Notes: generated from the sequence alone by a model not told the origin. A stretch of 33,823 nucleotides of DNA from a bacterium (GCA_022703485.1 JAKLDO010000031.1:1-33823), one strand, 5' to 3'; shown: positions 16,801 to 24,903, counted from the first letter of the stretch. A program made the numbers and translations.

Positions 16801-17523
16801 AGAACCTTCCGCCTTTTCATTGAAAAGTGCCGCGATACTGGAAAGTCCGACGGAGACTTCACCTTTCAGGTTCCCTGTGTCATCCTGCTTGGAACCGGAA
16901 AGAGAAATGCCTTCTGATTTCAGGCTCAGGTCATTGACAAGGTATACATATCCTCTGGCTTCTATTTCAGCACTGACAGACAGATCAAGTTTTTCACGCA
17001 GAGAGCTGTGTAGAAAAGATGTACGGGGAAGCTCTATTTTGTAAATGCCGTTACCTTTTATCGAAATATCCTCGGATACCGCTCCGGTCTTTTCATCTAT
17101 CATCGCATTTATGCGGAACTTACTGATATTTATCTCTTCAAGCGGAAAGTAAGGAAGGGTTTCCGGTATTGTGAAATCTGCCGGCTCAACGATCCATTTG
17201 CTGTCAAAGGTCAGTTCTCCCCTGACGATCTCAAGGCGGCTTATCACAAACTCCTTTTTCAGGAAACCTGTAGTCCTTCTGCCTATTGAGAACGCAAGGC
17301 TTTCACATTTAAAACCGGCGACACCGTCGATATTGAGCGAGAGATCTTCAAGCTTTACAGTCCCGTCCGTATCAACAGACATATCTGAAAAATCGTAATT
17401 TATGCCGAAAGCATCAAGGATGAATGAGGTCACCGGATAAAAAGAGAACCTTATTATGAACATTATGCCGACTGTAAAAATGAGTATTGCTGAAATGAAT
17501 CTGTATCTGTTCACGGCCACCAT
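13795..17523 (-). CDS. tamB: TamB-like translocation/assembly protein (DUF490)
   Basis: Protein of about 1242 residues. One N-terminal membrane segment (about residues 8-30) anchors it in the inner membrane; the rest is long repetitive beta structure expected to span the periplasm. The C-terminal 300 residues carry the TamB/DUF490 signature: IEGTILLKNGRLEYKQN, then G.ISFEKG.GVNPYID, a YKVIMYAVG strand, and FDSIPQLDQSQLISLLLWG. Such proteins work with an Omp85 partner, encoded here by the overlapping downstream gene, in outer-membrane assembly or lipid transport. The ATG at 17523 lies only six bases after the tRNA-Gly CCA end; codons further upstream fall inside the tRNA. No Shine-Dalgarno is visible, and GTG at 17514 is an alternative start. 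Confidence 0.85.
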   Translation of the reverse strand: MVAVNRYRFISAILIFTVGIMFIIRFSFYPVTSFILDAFGINYDFSDMSVDTDGTVKLEDLSLNIDGVAGFKCESLAFSIGRRTTGFLKKEFVISRLEIVRGELTFDSKWIVEPADFTIPETLPYFPLEEINISKFRINAMIDEKTGAVSEDISIKGNGIYKIELPRTSFLHSSLREKLDLSVSAEIEARGYVYLVNDLSLKSEGISLSGSKQDDTGNLKGEVSVGLSSIAALFNEKAEGSFNADFTVGVSGKVPFVETAISVSDVLYEGFMPWDIHAFLKITPTEMYIDRLNLFHKDEVFLSLDGIWPYNEKKIRGVAMLYRFDLDNCLDRMTTSGIVNLIVSGSADYVFSTETLSADASVDFTVNDFDVDNRTILDLPREVFVTGHATVGADGVKLHDAIVKTKDETSRLIVKDSWYGFADSMKFHIPVMPGSWINLDDVKMITGFDVKGKGSIEALVTSYYENPVITGNFNGTACHFAGYDAESCNITTSMKDFVLDLRINEVRQRSLISKNSSVAIDFNPTPIKTSFVINDAKGSVKDAASVFGLDAGAFTGSVQLNAEGYYQNDLDRLNAVLKADNIQVSGVKLLDSGVVKVVDSDGAFNVEKSSVKYGGTVVDISGNVSKKDYMADITLRASNCSCEDFFKDRTVTFEDPSLTAGVTGDLFAPDIELSLGLKNVEFEKIKMGNLSLKAGYKGESSELVAQAKLGKSVTAKAFMKDLDTEKFEAELKLDDFLYKVGDFFLKVSADADLKGGSVNAKISKLMAEQSGFFVRNSAPVLVRGDIDDLVIEKSFFDGETANFSVEGTVKDYVPELKVKGVAFPRMLEMLYPDMLSGFDGKIYFDFGLRGGDVDGSLTLVDGSYRIDNPQIVLNGINAGINIKNRKWTIENFRGFAGGGKVVLRGEGSIFPFNNASVSLKLVNLTGKLAQVGDFGLSTNLDIIMFNPEQISVSGDVELKNVVYNQPVSLDSDLLKMISKFGKKQSGSEIRKSVPIDLDLNITGKNNIKVKTNLVEAELFIDGHITGTTKKPDIEGTILLKNGRLEYKQNDFTIERGMISFEKGSGVNPYIDIESYRNVIEKRAEDEKEYKVIMYAVGYPFDGDLRVTFDSIPQLDQSQLISLLLWGNTGDQMTGDLAIAAVTDIMGITTEVKRNFRLSRFELVPRYSELDSKTILMLVAEKEIYSDLFLLFETNPSDTKDQRIELKYRKKNLDTAFEWKNRDSLENSYGGIGFDLRLEYVFE

Positions 17524-17529
17524 TAAAAA

Positions 17530-17605
17530 TGGAGCGGGCGACGGGGTTCGAACCCGCGACATCCAGCTTGGGAAGCTGGCACTCTACCAACTGAGTTACG
17601 CCCGC
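17530..17605 (-). tRNA. tRNA-Gly (anticodon CCC)
   Basis: A 76-base cloverleaf on the minus strand. The acceptor stem GCGGGCG pairs with CGCCCGC; the D stem is ACTC/GAGT; the anticodon stem CCAGC/GCTGG encloses loop TTCCCAA with anticodon CCC; the T arm is GCGGG-TTCGAAC-CCCGT. The discriminator base is T, and CCA is encoded (17530-17532). It is followed by TTTTTA and then directly by the tamB-like start codon. CCC reads GGG glycine codons, so a TCC or GCC isoacceptor must lie elsewhere. Confidence 0.97.
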
Positions 17606-17617
17606 AAAAGCCATTTA

Positions 17618-17646
17618 TGTATATATATAATCTCAGAAATTGTCAA
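17618..17646 (-). promoter_or_regulatory. Promoter of tRNA-Gly and probably the tamB-Omp85 unit
   Basis: On the minus strand, a perfect TTGACA (17641-17646), a 17-base spacer and TATACA (17618-17623) in an AT-rich stretch. The start site would fall a few bases before the tRNA 5' end at 17605. No other promoter is possible between the tRNA and tamB, so the tRNA and both protein genes are likely on one primary transcript. Confidence 0.65.
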
Positions 17647-17672
17647 GAAATCCGCGCGTACACGCGTGAAGT

Positions 17673-18473
17673 TCAATGTCTTTCCGAAAGGTCGGAACCG
17701 TTGATATATGCCGCAATGATCTCTTTAAGGAGCGGTTCTCTGCCGGTGTTATCGTTTGTTCTGACAAGCTTTTCATTAAATACGGGACCTATCGTCGAAG
17801 TCTCGTCAAAGCTCATCGTGCCCGGAACCATCCTGTGTGAGAAAACAGTCTGGGCTATGTCACCTGAATATATTATTCTGCCGTGATTTATTATTCCCAC
17901 CGACTTCGCAGCATCACTGAACTCCGATATTTCATGGGTGCTTATGATCAGCGTCCTTCCCTTGGAGTTCTCTTCTCTGAGAAGCACATGAAAATCCATT
18001 CTGACGGAAGGATCGAGATGCTGAAGAGGCTCATCGAATATCATTACGGGGGAATTTGTTGATATGACCAGTGAATTCAAAAGCCATGTTTTCATCCCTT
18101 TTGAGAATGATTCAACAGGTTTCCCGGGTTCTATGCCGAGTCTTTTAATAAGTTCAAAAAACCGTTTTGCATCGAAATCATCATAAAGGAACTTATACAA
18201 CTCAGAATATTTAAACGCGTTGAATTCGTTGAAAAAATCCCTGTTCTCCTCGGCTACGGCGATACGGGTCTTGAAATTTCTGACATTATCCACAGTGACC
18301 GTGCCGGAGGTCGGGAGCAGTTCGCCTGATATAATTCTCAGCATCGTGGTCTTTCCTGCACCGTTAGGACCTACAACAATGAAGAAAGAGCCGTCGGGGA
18401 TCTTCACGGAAACATCTTTCAACGCCGCAGTTTTTCCAAAATTCCTTGATACTGATGCAAGTTCTATCACCAC
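17673..18473 (-). CDS. ABC transporter ATP-binding protein
   Basis: Protein of 266 residues, the energising subunit of a small exporter. Walker A is GPNGAGKTT (35-43), the signature is the degenerate SFSKGMK (122-128) typical of NatA/CcmA-type exporters, Walker B is VMIFDEP with catalytic E148, and the switch His is H180 (ISTHE). The final 60 residues are an accessory tail. It overlaps the upstream permease gene by seven bases and is the last of three minus-strand genes (19037, 18467, 17673). The substrate cannot be told from sequence. Confidence 0.88.
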   Translation of the reverse strand: MVIELASVSRNFGKTAALKDVSVKIPDGSFFIVVGPNGAGKTTMLRIISGELLPTSGTVTVDNVRNFKTRIAVAEENRDFFNEFNAFKYSELYKFLYDDFDAKRFFELIKRLGIEPGKPVESFSKGMKTWLLNSLVISTNSPVMIFDEPLQHLDPSVRMDFHVLLREENSKGRTLIISTHEISEFSDAAKSVGIINHGRIIYSGDIAQTVFSHRMVPGTMSFDETSTIGPVFNEKLVRTNDNTGREPLLKEIIAAYINGSDLSERH

Positions 18474-19036
18474 TTCTCCCTCCTGTCATTAACGAACAGA
18501 ATGAACGAAACGGCAAGTACCAATGCTGAAAAGACTGAAGCGTAGATCATGTCTTTGTGGTAAAGCGGGCTTATCCAGGAGAACACATTCGTTTCAAAAG
18601 ACCCGTATGAACCTGCTGAAAGGTCAGCTATCAGAAGGAATACAGGCAGTGTTATACTGCTCGCCCCTTTCATGCAGACAAGTACGAACACACCGAAATA
18701 TGCCGAATAGAATATCATAAGTGAAGGTATGAGGACCGGATCTATGCTGCCTGTGAAAAAGGACTCTCCCGTGACCGATCCGCAGAAAACGATCATAATT
18801 CCGAGAATATATGAGAAAATGAACACTTCGGCTCTTGAAAAAGGGAAAGAAAGTATCATCTTCATCTTTCTTGATGCTATGTCGAGATATATCAGCTTGG
18901 ATATGAGCAGGAAGACAAAAAGATATTTCAGAGGTCCGGGCAGCATTATCCCTAAGAAAAGAAGCGCCAGAGGCCTTCTTTTTGAAGTGGTCTGCAGCAT
19001 GAGAAATGCTTCAAAATGCCTTAGTACAGCCGTCAT
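18467..19036 (-). CDS. Small membrane protein, probable ABC permease subunit
   Basis: Protein of 189 residues with about five or six hydrophobic segments between residues 25 and 183 and no recognisable motif beyond an ABC-2-like look. Its ATG follows the stop codon of the preceding gene directly (TAGATG, with GAGGAG as ribosome binding site), and its end overlaps the ATPase gene by seven bases. This tight order makes it the membrane partner of the ATPase, despite being shorter than most ABC-2 permeases. Dimerisation or assembly with the 98-residue protein encoded just upstream is possible. Confidence 0.7.
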   Translation of the reverse strand: MTAVLRHFEAFLMLQTTSKRRPLALLFLGIMLPGPLKYLFVFLLISKLIYLDIASRKMKMILSFPFSRAEVFIFSYILGIMIVFCGSVTGESFFTGSIDPVLIPSLMIFYSAYFGVFVLVCMKGASSITLPVFLLIADLSAGSYGSFETNVFSWISPLYHKDMIYASVFSALVLAVSFILFVNDRREKW

Positions 19037-19333
19037 CTACTCCTCTTCGTCACCCGAACCCATCCGGAACTGGAATTTCTTGATGAATTTACCGTTGTCG
19101 CCGCTTTGTATCTTTGCAAGGTCATGCAGTGTAAAAATGAGGGATATGACTATTACTGCGATGCTTGCGAAAAGCCATTTTCTTTTGAGCATAACTCCGG
19201 CGCACAGAAATGTCATGAGGAGCAGAAATATCTGGAATTCATTTCTCGGCAGGATACCGGTAAGTACGGTAAGAACTATCAGTAAAATAAAAACCAGTGT
19301 GTTGGCAGGTCTTTTCTTTAAAAAATCGTTCAA
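19037..19333 (-). CDS. Small membrane protein of the ABC unit
   Basis: Protein of 98 residues with three hydrophobic segments (about 11-28, 31-47 and 52-67) and a charged tail ending GDEEE. The start is TTG at 19331-19333 behind GGAGAGGG; no suitable ATG exists before mid-protein. It is the first gene of the three-gene ABC unit and abuts the permease gene with no gap. The family is not recognised; it may be an accessory or second membrane subunit. Confidence 0.65.
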   Translation of the reverse strand: MNDFLKKRPANTLVFILLIVLTVLTGILPRNEFQIFLLLMTFLCAGVMLKRKWLFASIAVIVISLIFTLHDLAKIQSGDNGKFIKKFQFRMGSGDEEE

Positions 19334-19360
19334 TTCCCTCTCCTTTTCTTCACGGGAGCG

Positions 19361-19389
19361 ATATTACCACAGTTTTATTAAAGTTCCAA
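19361..19389 (-). promoter_or_regulatory. Promoter of the ABC transporter unit
   Basis: On the minus strand, TTGGAA (19384-19389), a 17-base spacer and TAATAT (19361-19366), with TGG just before the -10 box (extended -10 type). It is placed correctly before the TTG start at 19333. Confidence 0.4.
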
Positions 19390-19395
19390 TTAATA

Positions 19396-19423
19396 TTGAC
19401 CGATCTCTTTTTTATGTTAAATT
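19396..19423 (+). promoter_or_regulatory. Promoter of truA
   Basis: TTGACC (19396-19401), a 16-base spacer and TAAATT (19418-19423) on the plus strand. It lies in the divergent gap with the ABC unit, whose -35 box ends seven bases away, so the two promoters could compete. Confidence 0.35.
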
Positions 19424-19452
19424 CACTGAAGTACTTGTTTAAAAGGCGGAAT

Positions 19453-20241
19453 ATGTATCTTCTGAACATTTCATTTAACGGAAGGAACTACCACGGGTGG
19501 CAGTATCAGGAAAATGCCGTATCCGTTCAGGGTGTGCTCAAAAAGACCGTCAGCGACATATTTAAACTGGAGTGCCCGTATCCTTCAGGGTGCAGCAGAA
19601 CCGACACGGGAGTTCATGCGCTTGAATTCATTGTAACAGTACCTGAACTCCGAAACATTCCGCCTGATTCGTTCAGACTGGGGCTTAATTCATTCCTTCC
19701 GGAAGATATACGGGTAAATAGTGTAAAGATAATAGAAGGGTTCAGTGACGGAAGGGAATTTGTTTTCGGAAAGCATTACAGATACATGATATGTCTTAAA
19801 AAAACTGCATCCCCGTGGGCTTTTGACATGAGCTGGCACAGCGGATACCCTCTTGATGTCGAAAAAATGAAACAAGCTCTAGCCCATTTTAACGGAACTC
19901 ACGATTTTGCAGGTTTCATGGGAACGGGAAGCGATGTAAAAACAACCGTGAGAACGATCAGGCAGTCAGGAATATTCGTAAAAGACGGCTATATGGCAAT
20001 AGATTTCACAGGCGAAGGATTTCTTAAACAGCAGATAAGGATAATCTGCGGAACCCTTGTTTCTGTAGGGCGCGGAAGACTTTCTCCCGGCGACATTCCG
20101 GCATTGATAGAGGCGAAAGACCGCTCACTTGTGCCGCACACCCTTCCCGGCAAAGGACTTTTTCTCTACAAAGTCTTCTCCAGCACTGAAGAAATGCTCA
20201 ACTACAAATTCCCTGAAACCTTTGAAGGAATGATCTGGTGA
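19453..20241 (+). CDS. truA: tRNA pseudouridine(38-40) synthase
   Basis: Protein of 262 residues that makes pseudouridine at positions 38-40 in tRNA anticodon arms. The N-terminus LLNISFNGRNYHGWQ and the catalytic motif CSRTDTGVHA with D51 are diagnostic. FTGEGFLKQQIR, with the conserved arginine, appears in the second half, and the length is normal. The start is ATG at 19453 after AAGGCGGA; the longer open frame upstream contains the promoter. It converges with the kinase gene, with a single base between the two stop codons, so the transcripts must overlap or terminate inside each other. Confidence 0.93.
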   Translation: MYLLNISFNGRNYHGWQYQENAVSVQGVLKKTVSDIFKLECPYPSGCSRTDTGVHALEFIVTVPELRNIPPDSFRLGLNSFLPEDIRVNSVKIIEGFSDGREFVFGKHYRYMICLKKTASPWAFDMSWHSGYPLDVEKMKQALAHFNGTHDFAGFMGTGSDVKTTVRTIRQSGIFVKDGYMAIDFTGEGFLKQQIRIICGTLVSVGRGRLSPGDIPALIEAKDRSLVPHTLPGKGLFLYKVFSSTEEMLNYKFPETFEGMIW

Positions 20242-20242
20242 T

Positions 20243-23200
20243 CTACATCTCTGCTTCGAGGTAGAAATCCTTGAGTCTGACGCCTGCCTCTTTTTCCATT
20301 TTTTCAAGGAGGACTTTGGGATCCATTTCTATGTCAGAGAACTGCATCGGATACAGTTTCAATGTTCCGCCGTCACATACAGCGATATACTTTTCATCCG
20401 GCACGAAAAAAGCACAACCCGGGTCTTTTGAAACGGGGATGGTCAGCAGCGGCTTGCTTTCATTGACATCCCACAGTTTAACAGTCAGATCGCTTGAGGC
20501 TGTCACGGCATATTTTCCATCGTCAGAAACACCTGTTTCCTTTATTGTATCAGTATGTCCTGCCAATTCCGTCTCAGAATTATTTTCCAGATCAGTAATA
20601 AATATCGAACGGTCCTGATATCCTGTAATGATCTTTCTGTCGTCTTTGAAAAAAGATATGCTTTCCGGTTTCTTTCCATTTTTTCTAATAAGCTTTTCAA
20701 CATTCAGACTGCTCACAGAAAGCAGAGCCGTATCCCCGTTTTCACAGATAGCGGCAAGAGCATCACCTTTATTCGAAAAAGCTATCCCGTTCGCACTTCC
20801 ATTACTGCACCTGTATACTGAGACCTGTCTGCCGTCCTGCGTTGAAAAAAGCCTTACACTCCCGTCCCTGCCTGCAGAAGCGATGAATTTTCCGTCTTTC
20901 GAAAATCTCACTTTCATAACTGAATTTTCATTGCCTGAGAGCTTGAATTTCTCCTCTCCTGATTCTCTGTCATAAACAGATATCATTGTATCCCATCCGG
21001 CGGCAGCGATCATCGTTCCGTTGCTATCAATATCTGCGCTGAAAACCGGAGATCCGTGTTTTACTGTTTTCGTAATATTTTCTTTTTTATTCAGAACGCT
21101 CATCTCACCGTCTTTTGTGACCACAACCATCCATCCGTTTTCTGACCGCGCGGCTGAAACAAGTCTTGTGGAATCAAAAGGAAAAAGCTGAATGTTTGTT
21201 CTTCCATGTCTTTTCCAGAATCTGACAAAACCTTCTCTTCCGGCTGTAAGTATGCTGGCCGCACCGTCCATGAATAAAGCCTGTGATACAGGTCCGTTAT
21301 GCCCTTCCAGCGTAAAAAGAGGCGCCACAAGAGATCTGTCCCACACTATAGACCTGCCTTCTCTGTCAGACGAAATGAAAAGTTCTCCGTCATCAGAAAA
21401 ATTCAGTGAAGTTATTGCACTCATATGAAGCATGAACCTGCCAGTCTGATTAAGATTCGCAGCATTTAAAACATAAACAGAACCGGATTCTCCACCGGCT
21501 ATCAATGTTTTTCCATCCCGGGACACGGCAATTTCAAGAAGTGCTTCATCCATCTGCACATTACCGGTCTCAATACCTTTCATAATGTCCCAAACCCTGA
21601 CCGTACCATCGTTTCCGCATGATGCAAACATATTTTCATTAAGATAAACTGCATCATTTACACTGCCGGAATGACCTTTAAATTCAATTACTGCTGATGT
21701 TGAAACATTTACAGATCTTAAAATTGAATCTGCTCCGCATATCAGAACATCTTTTCCAGTTCCTGAAAATTCCACGCACTTGAACCCGGCATTGTTTTTC
21801 ATAAGGACTGTGGGGACTGTCTCATCCGTATTAACTATGGTGAGAACCCCGTTCATTCCTGAAAGTGCGAATTTCTTACCATCAGGGGAAACAGAAATAT
21901 CGTTAACATCTGTTTCTGTTTCATATTTCCTGACAGCGTTCAAGTTGTTCATTTCAAAAGTTCTGACTTCCCCGCTGTCACAGCCGGCGGCTACTGTCTG
22001 ACCGTTTTTGAAAAAAGATACCGCTCCTATCCTGCAGTCAATTGTCAATCCGGTTTCATAAACAGCACCGCGGTGAAACTGTCTGTGATAGAATTTTGAT
22101 GCCGCATCAGCAAGAAGCGTATCAGAATCTTTAAAGGTCTTTCTGAACCACGGAGAATATTCAGGGCTTCTGCTGTTCGCAGGATTATAGTACATTGAAG
22201 CCGCCGCATAAACTCTCGATGAAAGATACTGTTTCTGACTTTCAAGTCTTGCGGACTTCTCATTGAAAGCCTGTGCAGTACGGTATTGGGAGATCACTTT
22301 CTCTTTCTGAGCCGACTGATTTGCTTTGACCTCTCTTTCATAATACAGAGCAATTACCGCAGTCGATATTGAAAGCATCAGAAACACCAGTATGGATGCT
22401 ATGAAAAGCGCTTTGTTCTTCGATGCGAATCTCTTGAATGTCTCTGCAAATGAGTATTTGTAGACCTTGACCTTGCCGCCTGACATATAGACATTCAGAT
22501 CCTCGATCAACTCTGTCGCGGAGGTATAACGGTCTTTTTTCTTTTTCGCCATGGCCTTCTGGGCTATTGCGGAAAGCTCGGGAGGAATGGACTGGTCTTC
22601 ATTACATGCATTTACACTTCCGGGAGCAACGACCTTTCTCAGTATTTCTGAAGCCGTTTTCCCGACATAAGGAGGTTTGCCGGTAAGAAGCTGGTATAAA
22701 ATAGCGCCGAGAGAATATATATCCGAAGTTTCATCTATATCGTCAACCTTTCCTTCCGCCTGCTCAGGAGGCATGTACGAAGGGGTTCCGATAGCATAGC
22801 CTACAACAGTCTTACCCACATCGGCATCAAGGAACAGCCTGAGCCCCGACTCAAGTTTCTCTGCACCTATATCAGTCTGGCCTTTGACCTTTGCAAGACC
22901 CCAGTCAAGCACTACTGTCTCCCCGAACTCACCAATCATCACATTGGAAGGCTTGAGATCCCTGTTTATGACACCTTTGCTGTGCGCATAGGCTACAGCG
23001 TTGCATATATTGTAGAAATGAGGAAGCAGTTCCAGCCTGTTTTCAAGAGATGCCGCCTGATATATAGCCTTGGCAAGCGTTTTTCCCTTGACCATTCTCA
23101 TTGTGTAATAAAAAATACCGTCAGCATGTTTTCCTATCTCATAAACAGGAACTATCGAAGGATGCTCAAGCTGTCCCGTGACTCTGGCTTCTCTGAGAAA

Positions 23201-23716
23201 TCTGTTGCGGAGACTTACGGTCTGAGGATCATTCCTTAATTTACCGTCCCTTTTATCCCTGAGGTCTAGAAGAAGCTCTTTAATTGCGATCTCACGGCCT
23301 ATATGCCTGTCAAGAGCAATGAGCACCCTGCCGGCTCCGCCTCTTGCCAGTTCACCCTGAATGCTGTATCTTCCCGGCATCTCGTCAGTTATAAGTCTTT
23401 CCGATGTATTATCGCTCTGAGCAACAGACGGGCTTACCGCCATCCTTGTCTTCTCTTTGATCCTGTTTACGCTGTCGATAAGTATTTCCACTGAACGGTT
23501 CTGCACTTCATCTTCGACCTCCTCGCTTCCGAGAAGTTCAAGCAGAGCTTTATTTTCAGGAGGAAGTGCTTCCTCAAGTTTTTTTCTGATCGAAACTCCG
23601 GGGGATGCCACCCAGTCCGAAAAAATATGCACCAGTTTCTGCGGTGAGATCATTCCGTTTTCTGCGGCTATGATTGCAAGAGCCGCCTCTTTAAATGATT
23701 TTTCAAGACTTTTCAT
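20243..23716 (-). CDS. Membrane Ser/Thr protein kinase with periplasmic WD40 repeats
   Basis: Protein of 1157 residues. Residues 1-110 are helical. The Hanks-type kinase domain runs from about 117 to 410: glycine loop GELARGGAGRV, lysine in IAIKE (K146), catalytic loop VINRDLKPSN (250-258, Asn for the usual His), DWG (271-273, for DFG) and GTPSYMPPEQ as the APE region. A single membrane segment lies at 436-459, so the kinase is cytoplasmic and the C-terminal 600 residues are outside the inner membrane. Those carry about ten WD40-like units (for example DGTVRVWD, DLTVKLWD), an expected sensor or scaffold propeller. Two TATAAT boxes on the minus strand (23735-23740, 23751-23756) lie upstream, without strong -35 boxes. 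The targets are unknown. Confidence 0.9.
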   Translation of the reverse strand: MKSLEKSFKEAALAIIAAENGMISPQKLVHIFSDWVASPGVSIRKKLEEALPPENKALLELLGSEEVEDEVQNRSVEILIDSVNRIKEKTRMAVSPSVAQSDNTSERLITDEMPGRYSIQGELARGGAGRVLIALDRHIGREIAIKELLLDLRDKRDGKLRNDPQTVSLRNRFLREARVTGQLEHPSIVPVYEIGKHADGIFYYTMRMVKGKTLAKAIYQAASLENRLELLPHFYNICNAVAYAHSKGVINRDLKPSNVMIGEFGETVVLDWGLAKVKGQTDIGAEKLESGLRLFLDADVGKTVVGYAIGTPSYMPPEQAEGKVDDIDETSDIYSLGAILYQLLTGKPPYVGKTASEILRKVVAPGSVNACNEDQSIPPELSAIAQKAMAKKKKDRYTSATELIEDLNVYMSGGKVKVYKYSFAETFKRFASKNKALFIASILVFLMLSISTAVIALYYEREVKANQSAQKEKVISQYRTAQAFNEKSARLESQKQYLSSRVYAAASMYYNPANSRSPEYSPWFRKTFKDSDTLLADAASKFYHRQFHRGAVYETGLTIDCRIGAVSFFKNGQTVAAGCDSGEVRTFEMNNLNAVRKYETETDVNDISVSPDGKKFALSGMNGVLTIVNTDETVPTVLMKNNAGFKCVEFSGTGKDVLICGADSILRSVNVSTSAVIEFKGHSGSVNDAVYLNENMFASCGNDGTVRVWDIMKGIETGNVQMDEALLEIAVSRDGKTLIAGGESGSVYVLNAANLNQTGRFMLHMSAITSLNFSDDGELFISSDREGRSIVWDRSLVAPLFTLEGHNGPVSQALFMDGAASILTAGREGFVRFWKRHGRTNIQLFPFDSTRLVSAARSENGWMVVVTKDGEMSVLNKKENITKTVKHGSPVFSADIDSNGTMIAAAGWDTMISVYDRESGEEKFKLSGNENSVMKVRFSKDGKFIASAGRDGSVRLFSTQDGRQVSVYRCSNGSANGIAFSNKGDALAAICENGDTALLSVSSLNVEKLIRKNGKKPESISFFKDDRKIITGYQDRSIFITDLENNSETELAGHTDTIKETGVSDDGKYAVTASSDLTVKLWDVNESKPLLTIPVSKDPGCAFFVPDEKYIAVCDGGTLKLYPMQFSDIEMDPKVLLEKMEKEAGVRLKDFYLEAEM

Positions 23717-23789
23717 TTAAACGCTCTCAAGTAAATTATAAGTCAGAAACATTATAGATGTTTTTCAAAGAAATTGAAAAATAAAAGAA

Positions 23790-24884
23790 CTAGTTGTTCG
23801 GGTCGCCGTCAGGATTTGTATTCGGATTCACGAGATCGAAGAGTGTCGCTTTCTGACCAATAAGACTATCGGGACCATCTTTACCGTCCGAACCGTGACA
23901 AGTCATCGTATCAGGAACTTTAACGAACTGGAAAACGCTTTTCTCCTTGTCTGTAACTGTAGTTTTCTGACCTTTCAGCGTTGCATCGGGTGTTGCCTGA
24001 TGAGCATACTGTTCATCTGTCCAGTCTACATGTCCTTCGATTTTATTTTCAGCAACAAGCTCACCGTCATATATAGCAGTCAGTCGCTGTACATAGTAAA
24101 TAGGACCGTTCACTATTCCCGAAAATGTTATCGTAAATGCCGGGTTAGTGTCGCCGTCATGATCAAATATTCTCGAATCATTATCAGAGCTTATCATCGT
24201 TTCCGTGGACGGATCTGTCATGTTGGCGCCTCTGAGCTCCCATTCCTTATTTGTGACGAATTTAACCTTATCACCATCTTTTGTTATATTTACATCAGGA
24301 GTACTTTCCTGACCGGGGATCTGTGAAGGTTTCCAGAAGTTGTATATTGTATTGAACTTCGAATTAGGTTCATTGAAACCGACGACCCCTTCATTAGCAA
24401 AATTATTGCCCGTTTCATTATCTGTCTGACACATAACACCGTTTCTTCTGTTTATTTCGAGTTTTCCATTTTTAACCGTCATATCAACAAGGATATATCT
24501 GATTGTAACACTCGGAACATTTACTATCATGCTGCTGCTCGAAGATTTGAGAATTATCTTCTGAGCCCATGTTCCAATAAATTGTGCAAGAAGCGGATCC
24601 ACTGCGGTATCTTCGTCAGGTGTTTCTGTATCTGTATCCACTCCGGACTCGTCTGGCTCGACTGACTCATCTGACTCTTCGGACTCGTCAGAATCTTCAT
24701 CACCGGTATTACCCGTGTTACCGGTATCTCCTGTATTGCCGGTGTTACCTGTATCTCCGGCATCCTCGTCGGTCACTTCATTGTCCTGATTACCCCAGTC
24801 CGTATCATTTTTTGAATCGTCTCCGCAGCTTACTGCAAAAAGGACCATAAGAAGAACGGTCACTGTCATAATAGATCTTTTCAT
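23790..24884 (-). CDS. Lipoprotein with Gly-Asn-Thr repeat linker
   Basis: Protein of 364 residues. The signal peptide ends in lipobox AVSC (17-20). A low-complexity linker follows: [16 protein letters not shown], then Asp/Glu/Ser runs to about residue 95. The remaining 270 residues form an unrecognised, probably beta-rich domain (IGTWAQKIILK.., ISSDNDSR..). GGAGGGG lies just before the ATG. The gene starts 19 bases after the outer-membrane protein gene on the same strand, so the two probably form an operon. The linker matches the one in the divergent lipoprotein at 26499 at the DNA level. Confidence 0.75.
   Translation of the reverse strand: MKRSIMTVTVLLMVLFAVSCGDDSKNDTDWGNQDNEVTDEDAGDTGNTGNTGDTGNTGNTGDEDSDESEESDESVEPDESGVDTDTETPDEDTAVDPLLAQFIGTWAQKIILKSSSSSMIVNVPSVTIRYILVDMTVKNGKLEINRRNGVMCQTDNETGNNFANEGVVGFNEPNSKFNTIYNFWKPSQIPGQESTPDVNITKDGDKVKFVTNKEWELRGANMTDPSTETMISSDNDSRIFDHDGDTNPAFTITFSGIVNGPIYYVQRLTAIYDGELVAENKIEGHVDWTDEQYAHQATPDATLKGQKTTVTDKEKSVFQFVKVPDTMTCHGSDGKDGPDSLIGQKATLFDLVNPNTNPDGDPNN
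24701..24760 (-). repeat. Gly-Asn/Asp-Thr coding repeat, arm 1
   Basis: Nine-base units of the GGAAATACA/GGTGATACC type encode GNT and GDT triplets. The 44 bases at 24715-24758 match 26637-26680 in inverted orientation with about 38 identities by eye, and both are read in the same frame (GGA GAT ACA). Confidence 0.7.
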
Positions 24885-24903
24885 TCACCCCTCCAGAAAA
24901 AAA

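Noticed and set aside
17530..17562. Extended TamB start at 17562
   Set aside because: Those codons (MSRVRTPSPAP) are the T arm and acceptor stem of the tRNA-Gly gene.
17651..17666. CGCGTACACGCG inverted repeat between the ABC gene and the tRNA
   Set aside because: It is short, has no T-run, and partly borders the tRNA promoter; it is not enough to call a terminator or operator.
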